NCBI RefSeq assembly: GCF_001486505.1
Contig: NZ_LN909065.1
Location: forward strand, 992,001-1,056,000
DNA length: 64,000 bases
Direction of reading: 5' to 3'
Source: Paenibacillus rubinfantis
Lineage (GTDB): Bacteria; Bacillota; Bacilli; Paenibacillales; Paenibacillaceae
The notes beneath the pieces are model-generated. The model was not told the DNA's origin. It did no database searches and saw only the letters and a list, made by a program, of their open reading frames with translations. The position numbers and the translations under genes were made by a program. Shown here in pieces: positions 35,601 to 46,189 of the stretch (position 1 is the stretch's first letter; each line of letters opens with the position of its first letter).

Positions 35601-38144
35601 TCATTTTGTTTCGCTCTGGCCTTCCTCGTACAGTTTGCGGACCACCGCTTCCGTAATCGGTACGTCGTAAACCCGGAGTTCATCCATCTTCCCCTGGAAA
35701 GGGGGGTCCCACCAATTCACTCCTAGGCTGAACACCCCTTGATTATCCGGGAAAATATCCGGGAATCCCGTTCCTGCAAATTTCATTTCCCCGTCAACGT
35801 ACACTTTTACATTTCCAGCATCAACGGTAAAAGCTACGTGATGCCAAGCTCCTGCCGACATCCGCGCGCCCGTCGTCCCGTCATACCAGGCTTCGCCGGA
35901 CCACAACATCGTGTTATGATCCCAGGAATCCGGCACGAGGCTGATCCAGCTTGTATTGGACTTCGCCCCAAAGAAGCTGGTTGTAAACTGGGTAAATTGC
36001 TGCGGATTTAACCAGAGGGAAACCGAATAACGGTTCCCTTGAATCAGACCGTCATCCAGCCGAATACCGGATTTCCCATCAAACCCGGCGGCCAGCCCCT
36101 GCACCCCATCCGTGAAGGCGATCGCTCCGCCTTCGGTATCCAGCTTTGCCCCGGTCACCGTGCCATCGCCAAATCGTCCTTCGACCTCCGATAAATCGCC
36201 TTCAAAGCGATAGTGGGCCCGCAGTCCATAGGAAGGATCAATCGGAGCAACGACGATTGCAAACGTTTTGACGGCTTTCGCTTTCCCCTTCGTGATTGTT
36301 GCGGTTAACGTAGCGCGGGCATCGGCTTCCCCCGGATCGGGCGGGTGGATGACCCCGGCCTCGGGTATGACGCCCGGATCGGAGGTGGACCAGACGATTT
36401 GAGCTCCGTGTGTCCCTTCCAACGGCAAGGTCAGGTTGTTCATGACTTTGCGGGTATCCCCCAGCGTTAAATCTTCCTGCACCGCCTTAACGACCTGGCG
36501 ATCGTTCATGTCCGGCTGCTGGATGCCCCAGATCGCGGTACCTTCACGAGAGATGGCCGTAAAGGTCATTGTCTCCCGACCCTGGTTCTCATCCCAGCCA
36601 TTGACGAATACGCCGTGGTAAGCCACTCCATCCAGGGTCAACTCCGTTCCATAGGACCCTTTTAGCTTCCAGGTCCCGGCGATCGAGCCCGAAATCGTAT
36701 GGTCTTTATTCAAAGTAAGATGGACCGAAGTGGGGACCTCCCCGGAATAGCTGAGGCCATGATTCACGAATTGGTAGTCGCCAACCAGCTTGGAAGCCGT
36801 TATTTTCTGCAAAGATTCCCCGGCGTAACGCGTAGGTGCCATGACCAGCCAGCCGTTTGGGTTCATGAACAGCTGATGCACTCTGACTTCATGCACCTCT
36901 CCCCGCTGCGGGAATCGAGTATGGAACACCGAGAAATATCGCTTTGTCTTCTCGTCATAAAATAGCGAGTTATGCCCTGGCGATGCATAACCGTAACCGA
37001 TTCCCGTGCCGGGATCGCCGATCTTGCGGTCGAACAGGAAGTTTCCGACCAATTTGATGCCGTACGGCGCGTTGTCCGTGTCTCTTGGCAGCACGGCATT
37101 ATGTCCGGCCGCGTCAAGGTAAGGGCCGTCCGGACGTTTCGCCCGGAATTGCCGCAAGTTGTAACCGCCATTAGCGCCAAGCCAACCATAGGAAACGTTC
37201 AAATAGTAGTATCCCGAAGCTTTATCATATAGTATGAAGGGTCCTTCGCCGGACTTCGTGTAACCTCCGGCAATTTTAGTGCCGAAATAGCGGTCGACAA
37301 GGCGACCGTCCGCCGTTGTTCCGTCTTTACCGGGATATTTCACCTGACCGGTGGCCGGATCCAGCTCGACGATAAAGATCCCGCCGGACCAAGAGCCGTA
37401 CGTCATCCACAGCTTGCCGTCCTTATCGAAGAACAAAGCCGCGTCAATCGCGTTCGGATACATGGCATTATTAAAGGAACCGTCGCTGTTAAACCAGTTT
37501 GGGTTGGCTTCCTTCAGCTTTCCTTGGTTCACTAGCTGCTCAAGGTGCGTATTCGTCCACTTCTTATCGACCCGGCTGTTCTCGTCATACGCCGTCTCCT
37601 TCGTGAACCCCGAATAAATCACCGTGTCTACGTAGGTGTAGGGCCCCTCGATATTTTTGGATACTGCATACCCAATCGCAGAGCGGATATACGTTGACGA
37701 AGCGCTGTAGTACATCATATAAGCGCCCCTCGTTCCATCTGCATTCCGGTAGTGCCCGTTCCAGATCACGCCCGGCGCCCAGACCGCATACCCGCCTTTG
37801 CTGTCGGCGTCATCTTCCCCCGCCCAAGCAAATGATCCCGCCAAATTGTTAGATAGATCGCCGTAGATCACGTTCCCCGGGGTTTGATAGCCGTTAGTAA
37901 ACGTCGACCAGTTCATCAGATCGGTTGACTTAGCAGCTTCGATATGCGACCCAAAGATATAATAGGACGAGCCGGCCTTAACGATGTTCGGATCGTGGAC
38001 CGAGACGTTGGTAAACGCAGGCTTACGGTTTTTCCCCGAAGGACCGCTGTTTTGAGCGTCGGATCCTCCGCTTGCCCATCCTTCGCCAGGCATCAGCAGG
38101 ATCAAGATCAAGAGTAATGCCAAGCCCTTGTACATGCTCCTCAT
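35601..38144 (-). CDS. Secreted GH43 arabinanase with Ig-like and LamG domains
   Basis: 847 residues. A signal peptide (MRSMYKGLALLLILILLMPG, cleavage near WASGG) precedes a GH43 propeller with SVHDPNIVKAGSSYYIFGSH (base Asp), NAIDAALFFDKDGKLWMTYG and SGEGPFILYDKASG (acid Glu). After a C-terminal beta domain come a bacterial Ig-like segment (about residues 560-630, IVWSTSDPGVI) and a LamG-type concanavalin fold (HYRFEGDLS to GKMDELRVYDVPITEAVV). An endo-arabinanase or exo-acting enzyme that degrades arabinan outside the cell, feeding the AraNPQ-like importer encoded upstream. No LPXTG or S-layer anchor is present. Confidence 0.92.
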   Translation of the reverse strand: MRSMYKGLALLLILILLMPGEGWASGGSDAQNSGPSGKNRKPAFTNVSVHDPNIVKAGSSYYIFGSHIEAAKSTDLMNWSTFTNGYQTPGNVIYGDLSNNLAGSFAWAGEDDADSKGGYAVWAPGVIWNGHYRNADGTRGAYMMYYSASSTYIRSAIGYAVSKNIEGPYTYVDTVIYSGFTKETAYDENSRVDKKWTNTHLEQLVNQGKLKEANPNWFNSDGSFNNAMYPNAIDAALFFDKDGKLWMTYGSWSGGIFIVELDPATGQVKYPGKDGTTADGRLVDRYFGTKIAGGYTKSGEGPFILYDKASGYYYLNVSYGWLGANGGYNLRQFRAKRPDGPYLDAAGHNAVLPRDTDNAPYGIKLVGNFLFDRKIGDPGTGIGYGYASPGHNSLFYDEKTKRYFSVFHTRFPQRGEVHEVRVHQLFMNPNGWLVMAPTRYAGESLQKITASKLVGDYQFVNHGLSYSGEVPTSVHLTLNKDHTISGSIAGTWKLKGSYGTELTLDGVAYHGVFVNGWDENQGRETMTFTAISREGTAIWGIQQPDMNDRQVVKAVQEDLTLGDTRKVMNNLTLPLEGTHGAQIVWSTSDPGVIPEAGVIHPPDPGEADARATLTATITKGKAKAVKTFAIVVAPIDPSYGLRAHYRFEGDLSEVEGRFGDGTVTGAKLDTEGGAIAFTDGVQGLAAGFDGKSGIRLDDGLIQGNRYSVSLWLNPQQFTQFTTSFFGAKSNTSWISLVPDSWDHNTMLWSGEAWYDGTTGARMSAGAWHHVAFTVDAGNVKVYVDGEMKFAGTGFPDIFPDNQGVFSLGVNWWDPPFQGKMDELRVYDVPITEAVVRKLYEEGQSETK

Positions 38145-38184
38145 CGGACTTCCCTCCTTGCCGGGTATGGCGGGCGCTTCGGTC

Positions 38185-39027
38185 CTATCCTTTCACCGCT
38201 CCCGCCGTCATCCCGTCGATAAAGTATTTTTGAAAAGCAAGAAACAAGATAAAGATCGGAATGATCGAGAAAAAGGAACCCACGATCAGCAAATCATAGT
38301 TATTGCCGTAAGGGGTCAGCAGCGTCTTAAGCCCGATTGGCAGCGTATATTTATTGGCGTCGCTCAAGACCATAAACGGCCACAGGAAGTTGTTCCAGCT
38401 GTTCATGCCGTTGAGGATGGCCATGGCAGCAAAAGAAGGCTTCATCACCGGCAAAATGATCCGTACGTAGATTCCGTACTCGCTTGCCCCGTCAACGCGG
38501 CCGGCGGCGATAATTTCCCGGGGAATTCCCCGCAGGTACTGCCTAAAAAAGAAGATCGTCGCCGCGCTCGCGATCCCCGGCAGAATAATGGCAGAATAAG
38601 AATTCATCAGCCCAATATCGTACGTTAACGTATACAGCGGCAGTAGCAGGATTTCAAACGGAACCATCATGATTAGCAGCACGCAAACGAACAGGGTATT
38701 TTTCCCTTTGAACTCATAAGCCGAAAACCCATACGCCACCGTAGCGCTGACCAGCAAGGTCACCACCACCTGCACGATCGTTAACAACAGTGAGTTGAAA
38801 AACCACAAGAAATAGGAATGATTGCCGGTGAACAGGTAAACGAAGTTATCGAAACTCATGGCCGACAGATCAAACCGCAGGTTCAGACCGTACCGAATCA
38901 AATCCTCGCCAGGTTTAAATGAAGCCAGCGTAACGGCATAAAACGGCAAAAGGATCAGCACGCACAAGAAGGCAAAAAACACAAACAGGACGATTTTGAT
39001 TGGCAAGCCGCGCGTTGATTTCGTCAT
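38185..39027 (-). CDS. araQ: ABC sugar transporter permease (AraQ/MalG type)
   Basis: 280 residues, six membrane segments. The EAA loop is AAGRVDGASEYGIYVRIILP, and the protein ends AFQKYFIDGMTAGAVKG. Its start overlaps the stop of the companion permease by 4 bp. By gene order (binding protein, AraP-like, AraQ-like, then two arabinan-degrading enzymes) it should import arabino-oligosaccharides, as AraNPQ does in Bacillus subtilis. The substrate is inferred from context, not from sequence. Confidence 0.88.
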   Translation of the reverse strand: MTKSTRGLPIKIVLFVFFAFLCVLILLPFYAVTLASFKPGEDLIRYGLNLRFDLSAMSFDNFVYLFTGNHSYFLWFFNSLLLTIVQVVVTLLVSATVAYGFSAYEFKGKNTLFVCVLLIMMVPFEILLLPLYTLTYDIGLMNSYSAIILPGIASAATIFFFRQYLRGIPREIIAAGRVDGASEYGIYVRIILPVMKPSFAAMAILNGMNSWNNFLWPFMVLSDANKYTLPIGLKTLLTPYGNNYDLLIVGSFFSIIPIFILFLAFQKYFIDGMTAGAVKG

Positions 39028-39923
39028 GCTTCCTCCTCCTTCTTAAACATGCCGGTAAAGGCCAATTGCGTTAGGTTAATGACCATCGTAATAACAAGAA
39101 GCACGATGCCAACGGCGGCGGCATACCCCAGGTTGTTCTTTTCGATCCCTTGACGGTATAAGTAGCCCACGATGGTCAAGCCGATATTTTTCGGAGAGTT
39201 GTTACCGTTCCAAAGCATCATGCTTTCAATAAACATCGCTAGACCGGCATAAATGCTGATCGTTAAAACGTAAATCGTCGTTGGCTTCAACAGGGGCATG
39301 GTGATTTTCATAAACCGCTGGATGGGAGAAGCCCCGTCAATCGAAGCGGCTTCGTAATATTCGTCGGGAATATTTTTGAGCCCGGATAAGAAATAAAGCA
39401 TGTTTACCCCGGTCCATCTCCAGGTCGCCAAAGCCAACAAGGCGATGAAGCCGGTCGTCTGCCCTTTCAGAAATTTGATCGGCTCCACGCCAAACAACCC
39501 CAAGAAGCTGTTGATTAACGAGCCTTCCATTTCTCCAAACATCAGGCGAAAAATGGTCCCGGCCACCACCACCGACGTCAACGCCGGGAAGAAAAACGAG
39601 GATTTGAAAAACTCTCTGGCCCACATCAACTTATTGTTGATCAATACGGCGAACAGCATCGGAAACGGAATCAGGATCACCAAGGTCAAAACCATGTAGA
39701 TCGCACTATTCACAACCGCTTTAAGAAAAATGCCGTCGCCCATCAGCTTCTCGTAATTGTCCACCCCAATCCATGCGGCTTCCTGCCCCAGGGTGACCTT
39801 CTGAAAGCTCATGCCGAAGGAGCTGGCCAGCGGATACACCCAGAAGATGAGGAAGACGAGCACGAACGGCAAAACAAATACGTAAGGAGCCACCTTTTGC
39901 GAGTAAAGAAATTTTTTGACCAT
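39024..39923 (-). CDS. araP: ABC sugar transporter permease (AraP/MalF type)
   Basis: 299 residues, six membrane segments; EAA loop EYYEAASIDGASPIQRFMKI. PYVFVLPFVLVFLIFWVYPL is the usual first segment. It follows the binding-protein gene by 71 bp containing a stem-loop, and overlaps araQ by 4 bp. No ATPase gene is nearby, which fits use of a shared MsmX-type ATPase. Confidence 0.88.
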   Translation of the reverse strand: MVKKFLYSQKVAPYVFVLPFVLVFLIFWVYPLASSFGMSFQKVTLGQEAAWIGVDNYEKLMGDGIFLKAVVNSAIYMVLTLVILIPFPMLFAVLINNKLMWAREFFKSSFFFPALTSVVVAGTIFRLMFGEMEGSLINSFLGLFGVEPIKFLKGQTTGFIALLALATWRWTGVNMLYFLSGLKNIPDEYYEAASIDGASPIQRFMKITMPLLKPTTIYVLTISIYAGLAMFIESMMLWNGNNSPKNIGLTIVGYLYRQGIEKNNLGYAAAVGIVLLVITMVINLTQLAFTGMFKKEEEA

Positions 39924-39947
39924 CGCCCTACTCCTTTTTTTTAAACA

Positions 39948-39971
39948 GAGCTACTCCTTCCGGAGTAGCTC
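39948..39971 (-). other. Stem-loop between araN and araP
   Basis: GAGCTACTCC and GGAGTAGCTC form a perfect 10-bp stem with loop TTCC (GGAA on the minus strand). It is not followed by a real T tract and lies just before the araP ribosome binding site. Hairpins in this place usually protect the binding-protein message or attenuate downstream reading, so that binding protein is made in excess. Confidence 0.7.
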
Positions 39972-39994
39972 GCTCTGATTTCACCGATTTGCGA

Positions 39995-41326
39995 TTATTT
40001 CAGCTCCTGCTCGATTTGCGCCTGCGCATCGTCCAGGGCTTGCTTGATGTCCTTGCCATCTTCAAAAATTTCGTTTAACGTAACCGTGCAGAGCACGTTG
40101 TTGATTGTCGGCGACGCCGAGGTCGATTTGATGAGTTGAATTTCATCCTTAATTTCAGCCAGCACGTCAAACGGATTGTTAACAAAATATTGGACAAATT
40201 GGTTGTCTGGGTTATGGGTAACGTCTTTCATTTCCCAAACGTCCATGTTCACCGGATCAAAGCCCAGCGTGTTCCAGATTTCAATGTTGGCATCCTCCGA
40301 CAGTTTGGCAAAAGCCAGGAACTCCTTCGCCAGCTCGATGTCTTTGGCCGTTTTGGTCACAACCGTCCCGGTGCCGCCGCCGCCAACCGAACGTGGCATC
40401 CCTTTCTCAATGACCGGAATCGGCGCGATTGCGATTTTTCCGGACAGATCCTTCATATAGTTCGTGTATCTGGACATTTGCCACAACGGCATGAAAGCGG
40501 TCGCATAGTTCCCTGCGTTAAACTCCCCGTACGCTTCCTCCGTATCCGGCTGACCGCCGGCGATCGTAGTGAGGACGTTGTTGTCCTGAAGGTCCTTCAG
40601 CACCGTGAGCGCCTTCACCATCGCATCCGAATTAACGATCGGATTCCCGGCATCGTCCGTAAAGTCCGCCCCTTGCTGCGCCAGCAACTGGGAGGTTTGC
40701 CACGTTGCGCTCGTATCGGCGGTTCCCATGTATTTCCCGGTTTTCTCGTAAACCTGGATTCCGGCTTTTTCGAAATCATCCCAAGTCTCGATCGTCTTGT
40801 AATCTACGCCGGCTTCTTCCAAGATTTCCGTGTTGTAAAAAGCGACCGAAGCGCCGACATGGGTTGGAATGCCGTAATTCACGCCGTCCTTGCTGTAAAG
40901 GTCGATTCTCGATTTGACGATGGTGTCCCGGTACGGGTCGATAACGTCGTTTAATTCAACCAACTGCGGGGTTCCGGCCAAGAAGTCCGGGAATTTGCCC
41001 AGCTCGATATCGGCGATATCCGGCGCGCCAACTCCCGTCTGTACGGCGATCGATAATTTGTTGTGCATATCGTCGTAAGGCATAACGGTAACGTTCAGTT
41101 TAATCTGCCGATCGGGATTCGCCGCGTTCCATTTCCCCAGCATTTTCTCAAAATGCTGTCCATGCAGTTCCACAAATGTCCAATAGGAGAGCTCTGTCGC
41201 GCTATCTCCTGCACCGCTGTCCAGCACGGAGGTTTCCCCTCCGGCCGTCGTTGACGCCTTCCCGCAGCCCCATAACCATGTGGCCATTGTTAAAATTAAC
41301 AGCACAATAAGTCCTTTTTTCTTCAT
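39995..41326 (-). CDS. araN: ABC sugar transporter, lipoprotein solute-binding protein (AraN-like)
   Basis: 443 residues. Signal peptide and lipobox MKKKGLIVLLILTMATWLWG then CGKAS give a lipid-anchored Cys near residue 22. The family-1 binding fold follows (GAPDIADIELGKFPDFLAGT; DFEKAGIQVYEKTGK; FMPLWQMSRYTNYMKDLSGK). It is the first gene of the araNPQ-GH43-GH43 operon; a CCGTTTACA half of a possible cre is upstream at 41358-41371. Arabino-oligosaccharide binding is inferred from the neighbours. Confidence 0.88.
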   Translation of the reverse strand: MKKKGLIVLLILTMATWLWGCGKASTTAGGETSVLDSGAGDSATELSYWTFVELHGQHFEKMLGKWNAANPDRQIKLNVTVMPYDDMHNKLSIAVQTGVGAPDIADIELGKFPDFLAGTPQLVELNDVIDPYRDTIVKSRIDLYSKDGVNYGIPTHVGASVAFYNTEILEEAGVDYKTIETWDDFEKAGIQVYEKTGKYMGTADTSATWQTSQLLAQQGADFTDDAGNPIVNSDAMVKALTVLKDLQDNNVLTTIAGGQPDTEEAYGEFNAGNYATAFMPLWQMSRYTNYMKDLSGKIAIAPIPVIEKGMPRSVGGGGTGTVVTKTAKDIELAKEFLAFAKLSEDANIEIWNTLGFDPVNMDVWEMKDVTHNPDNQFVQYFVNNPFDVLAEIKDEIQLIKSTSASPTINNVLCTVTLNEIFEDGKDIKQALDDAQAQIEQELK

Positions 41327-41503
41327 CCTTGACCCTCCCTGACAAAATAAAATCTACACACTCCGTTTACAGTCTGTTTCTCTCACTTCTAGGAAAACCG
41401 GCAATAAATCGATAGCCATCCGAAGCGCTCGCCTGTTGTGTATAGCTCATGTCATCTATCGTGTAGTCGGGAGATGAAGCGGATGCTCCCCAGCCACGAG
41501 GTC

Positions 41504-43051
<1,548 letters not shown>

Positions 43052-43052
43052 C

Positions 43053-43346
43053 TAAACTATTTCGAATAAGCTTGAATGAATCCGTTTACAGGTATAAAAT
43101 AACATATGAGAATGGGGTTGTAAATATATTTATCTAAAACGTTTTATGTTTTTATAAAATTAATGAGATAAATCATCTTCACTACCGTGAAAATGCTGAA
43201 AAACGGTCTGAAATTTCAATAAAATCTTGAAATTTAGTTTAGTTTATATTGAAATGAATCGCGTGTTTATTACAAAATTAAACTATTTCTTGAACCCGAT
43301 TTACATTTTTTGATTTGATACTTTATTAAACGATCAAGTTAGTTTA
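43053..43346. promoter_or_regulatory. AT-rich divergent control region with five TAGTTTA elements
   Basis: The gap between abfA and the divergent regulator is very AT-rich compared with the genes. TAGTTTA occurs five times: 43053-43059 and 43279-43285 on the minus strand, 43235-43241, 43240-43246 and 43340-43346 on the plus strand, most followed by A/T runs such as ATAAT or GAATTAT. Their clustering here, on both sides of the gap, suggests operators for the regulator encoded at 43403. This is inference from repetition alone. Confidence 0.45.
43077..43090. promoter_or_regulatory. Candidate catabolite-responsive element (cre) of abfA
   Basis: TGAATCCGTTTACA matches TGNAANCGNTNNCA with 13 of 14 positions. 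It is 53 bp upstream of the abfA start, in a usual position for CcpA repression. A related CCGTTTACA half-site lies upstream of araN. Confidence 0.6.
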
Positions 43347-43402
43347 TAATAATCTAAAACAAAACAATCCATTATTCTATTGGAAGAAGGTTCGAATATC
43401 CG

Positions 43403-44320
43403 ATGATCTATATTAAGGATTTGATGAGCGGGATCGACATTTTTAAAGCGTTAAGCTCGGAGATCAGGATTCAAATCCTCGAACTGCTGGCCAAAAATCA
43501 AGCCTTAAATCTCAACGACCTGGCCACCAAGCTGGGCTTAAGCAACGGGGCCATCACGATGCACATCAAGAAGCTGGAGGAAAGCGGCTTGATTGAAATC
43601 AATACTTCCGTTGGTAAGCATGGCATTCAGAAGATTTGTTATTTGAACAAAGACAAGCTGATGGTCGACCTGCGGAGTAAAGATGTCGACAATTTATACG
43701 AAGTGGAAATCCAGGTGGGGCACTACAGCAATTACCAAGCTCTCCCGACCTGCGGGCTCGCCACGAAGGACAGCATTATCGGCGACTTCGACGATCCCCG
43801 TTACTTCGCCGATCCGCAGCGGATCGATTCGGAGATCATCTGGTTGTCCGAGGGCTTCCTGGAATACCGCATTCCGAATTACCTCAAGCCCAACCAGACG
43901 TTCCGGGAGATTCAATTCTCGATGGAGCTTGGCTCGGAGGCACCCGGGTTTTGCGATAACTACCCGTCTGACATCTATTTTTACTTGAACGGAGTCGAAA
44001 TTGGTTTCTGGACGAGTCCGGGGGATTTCGGCGATGCGCGCGGCAGGTTTAATCCGGATTGGTGGCCACCGCATCTGAACCAATACGGGATGCTGAAGCT
44101 GATCCGCATCAATAATGAAGGCAGCTTTATTGACGGATGCCGTATCTCCGACGTCACGCTGGAACAGATTCAACTCGATTACAAAAGCGAGCTCACATTC
44201 CGCATCGCCGTCACCGACAAGCCGCTCAACAAACGCGGCCTGACGATCTACGGCCGGAACTTCGGTAATTACAGCCAGGATCTGTTAGCCCGGGTGCTGT
44301 ACGATGTCCAAGAGGAATAA
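43403..44320 (+). CDS. ArsR-type winged-helix regulator with a C-terminal beta-rich domain
   Basis: 305 residues. Residues 10-75 form a winged helix (IFKALSSEIRIQILELLAKN; ATKLGLSNGAITMHIKKLEE; SGLIEINTSVGKHGIQKICY) of the ArsR type, without metal-binding cysteines in the usual helix. The remaining 220 residues are strand-rich and aromatic (WWPPHLNQYGMLKLIRI; DIYFYLNGVEIGFWTSPGDF), resembling a carbohydrate-binding jelly roll; I do not recognise a named family. It is divergent from abfA across the TAGTTTA region, so it probably senses arabinose or an arabino-oligosaccharide. GGAAGAAGG precedes the ATG. Confidence 0.8.
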   Translation: MIYIKDLMSGIDIFKALSSEIRIQILELLAKNQALNLNDLATKLGLSNGAITMHIKKLEESGLIEINTSVGKHGIQKICYLNKDKLMVDLRSKDVDNLYEVEIQVGHYSNYQALPTCGLATKDSIIGDFDDPRYFADPQRIDSEIIWLSEGFLEYRIPNYLKPNQTFREIQFSMELGSEAPGFCDNYPSDIYFYLNGVEIGFWTSPGDFGDARGRFNPDWWPPHLNQYGMLKLIRINNEGSFIDGCRISDVTLEQIQLDYKSELTFRIAVTDKPLNKRGLTIYGRNFGNYSQDLLARVLYDVQEE

Positions 44321-44345
44321 CGCTAACGCTAACTTTACAAATAGG

Positions 44346-44394
44346 AAAGCAGCCTTCGGGTCATCGTGATGACCTGAAGGCTGCTTTGTTTTTT
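44346..44394 (+). terminator. Rho-independent terminator of the ArsR-type regulator
   Basis: AAAGCAGCCTTC and GAAGGCTGCTTT pair, with GGTCA and TGACC extending the stem, followed by GTTTTTT. It lies 26 bp past the regulator stop, and 15 bp before the convergent SDR gene ends. Confidence 0.92.
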
Positions 44395-44408
44395 GGAGCA
44401 GGCGATCT

Positions 44409-45146
44409 CTACAGGGTCTGCCCGTTGTCGATGGTGAGGATCTGCCCCGTCATCGAAGGCTGCTCCAGGACAGCCGCGATCAGTGCTGCGATCTCCTCAG
44501 GCGCGGAGATTCGGTCCAAAGGCAGATGACGGATGAGCGCCCGCATCTGTTCCTCTTTCCCGGCCCACCAACGCGTGTTTACTGCCCCTGGGGCTACGCC
44601 GGTAACGCGAACGTCCGGCGCCAAGGCCTGCGCCAGCGATTTGGTTAAGCCGTGCACGGCCGCTTTGGATACCGCATAGGGAAGCGAAGAGCCTTTCCCC
44701 GTCATCCCGGCAATGCTGCCGACGTTCACGATCGCTCCCTTGCCCGCCTTCAAGTACGGCGCGGCCGCCCGCGCGCAGTTGAACATGCCTTTTACGTTCA
44801 CCGCAAACAGGTCGTCCCACGCCTCCTCCGTGACGGCATCCAAATCCTCCATGGCGATATATCGGGTGATACTGGCGTTGTTGACTAAGTAATCGATCGT
44901 TCCAAATCGCTTGACGATGTGCTTGATCATAGTAACGACTTCCTCGTTGCTTGAGACGTCGGCTCGGATCGCAATCGCCTGTCCGCCAAATTGCTGAATG
45001 GCTTGCACGGTCTCTTCGGCCTCGGCTGCGGAACGGGAATAGTTGACGGCGACGATCGCCCCGCGTTCGGCCAGCAGCAGGGCTGTTGCCCGGCCAATCC
45101 CCGTGCCACCTCCGGTCACCAGAACCACTTTGTTATGATAGCTCAT
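44409..45146 (-). CDS. Short-chain dehydrogenase/reductase (FabG-like)
   Basis: 245 residues. The cofactor loop is VLVTGGGTGIGRATALLLAE, NNAS is at about residue 88, and the active site is VGSIAGMTGKGSSLPYAVSK (Ser, Tyr, Lys). The pattern is that of a classical NAD(P)-dependent SDR, close to 3-oxoacyl-ACP reductases, but the substrate cannot be told. It follows the EamA transporter by 3 bp on the same strand, so the two form an operon controlled perhaps by the divergent LysR regulator. Confidence 0.88.
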   Translation of the reverse strand: MSYHNKVVLVTGGGTGIGRATALLLAERGAIVAVNYSRSAAEAEETVQAIQQFGGQAIAIRADVSSNEEVVTMIKHIVKRFGTIDYLVNNASITRYIAMEDLDAVTEEAWDDLFAVNVKGMFNCARAAAPYLKAGKGAIVNVGSIAGMTGKGSSLPYAVSKAAVHGLTKSLAQALAPDVRVTGVAPGAVNTRWWAGKEEQMRALIRHLPLDRISAPEEIAALIAAVLEQPSMTGQILTIDNGQTL

Positions 45147-45149
45147 GTT

Positions 45150-46058
45150 TTACATCTCCTCCTGCATTCGAAGTGAACTCGCTTCCTTTGTCTCCTCCTT
45201 CGCCTTCGGCTTGCGGTTCCCCTGCCAATTCACCAGGAATACGCCTGCACAGGTCAAGGCTCCGCCGACATAAACGTACCAAGCGATGTGCTCGCCAAGC
45301 AGCAACCAGCTGCAGATGACGCTAAAGATCGGAATCAAGAACAGAAACGAACTGGTTTTTCCCGGATCGCTGTGGCTCAGCAAATAAAACCAAAGCGTAA
45401 ATTGGAGGATTGAGCAGAAAAGAACCAGCCAAACAACCGCCAATCCCGACTCGACGTTTAGTTCGAAGGTGGGCTTCTCCCCCGCAAAGCTAAGGATCAG
45501 CAACATCACGCCACCCGCCAGCATTTGGTAGGCGGCCAGCACTCTTTTATCAAATGCCGGCCCCATCCGATTGATCATCAGCGTGGCAACCGTGAAGCAG
45601 AACGCTCCCGCTAAAGCAAACACGGTGCCAGGTTCCAGGCTTAAATGCAATCCAAAGGTGATGACGACGCCAATAAAGCCAATCACCACGCCAAACCATT
45701 GCCTCACGCGGTACGCAGTGCCCATCAGCGCTCCCCAGACGAGCATCATCAGCGGACTGGTACTCGAAATAATCGCCGACTCCCCGGAGGTGATCCAACG
45801 CATGCTGTAGGCGGTGAATCCCATGACCCCAACCGATTGGATTAATCCAAGCAGCACGATTTGCAGCCATTGCTTTGCACCTTGCGGCTGCGGTTTTTTG
45901 GCGCTGAACAAGGCCAGCAGTCCCCCGGCCAGAAAGAAGCGGATCCCCATGAGCATGAGGGGCGTCGTATGCCCCATCCCCAGCTTGGCAACGGGATACG
46001 CCGTCCCCATCAAGAAGGTTGTCAGCACCAGCAACCCCGTATATTTGTAAATCGACAT
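45150..46058 (-). CDS. EamA/DMT-family permease
   Basis: 302 residues with about ten hydrophobic segments in two EamA repeats (YKYTGLLVLTTFLMGTAYPV to about 135; VFALAGAFCFTVATLMINRM onward). The second repeat ends before a basic cytoplasmic tail (RKPKAKEETKEASSLRMQEE). DMT permeases export amino acids or metabolites; the substrate is unknown. It diverges from a LysR gene with a 131-bp gap and is followed directly by the SDR. Confidence 0.9.
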   Translation of the reverse strand: MSIYKYTGLLVLTTFLMGTAYPVAKLGMGHTTPLMLMGIRFFLAGGLLALFSAKKPQPQGAKQWLQIVLLGLIQSVGVMGFTAYSMRWITSGESAIISSTSPLMMLVWGALMGTAYRVRQWFGVVIGFIGVVITFGLHLSLEPGTVFALAGAFCFTVATLMINRMGPAFDKRVLAAYQMLAGGVMLLILSFAGEKPTFELNVESGLAVVWLVLFCSILQFTLWFYLLSHSDPGKTSSFLFLIPIFSVICSWLLLGEHIAWYVYVGGALTCAGVFLVNWQGNRKPKAKEETKEASSLRMQEEM

Positions 46059-46189
46059 GTAGCTCTTCCTCCCATGATGTAAGTCATGTTTGTATTGTAA
46101 GGGAGGTTTGTGATTATGTATAATGATTGGTAAAGATACTTGATATCACTTTCAATGATACCAATATTATTCAAATGGAGGTCTCCTTT

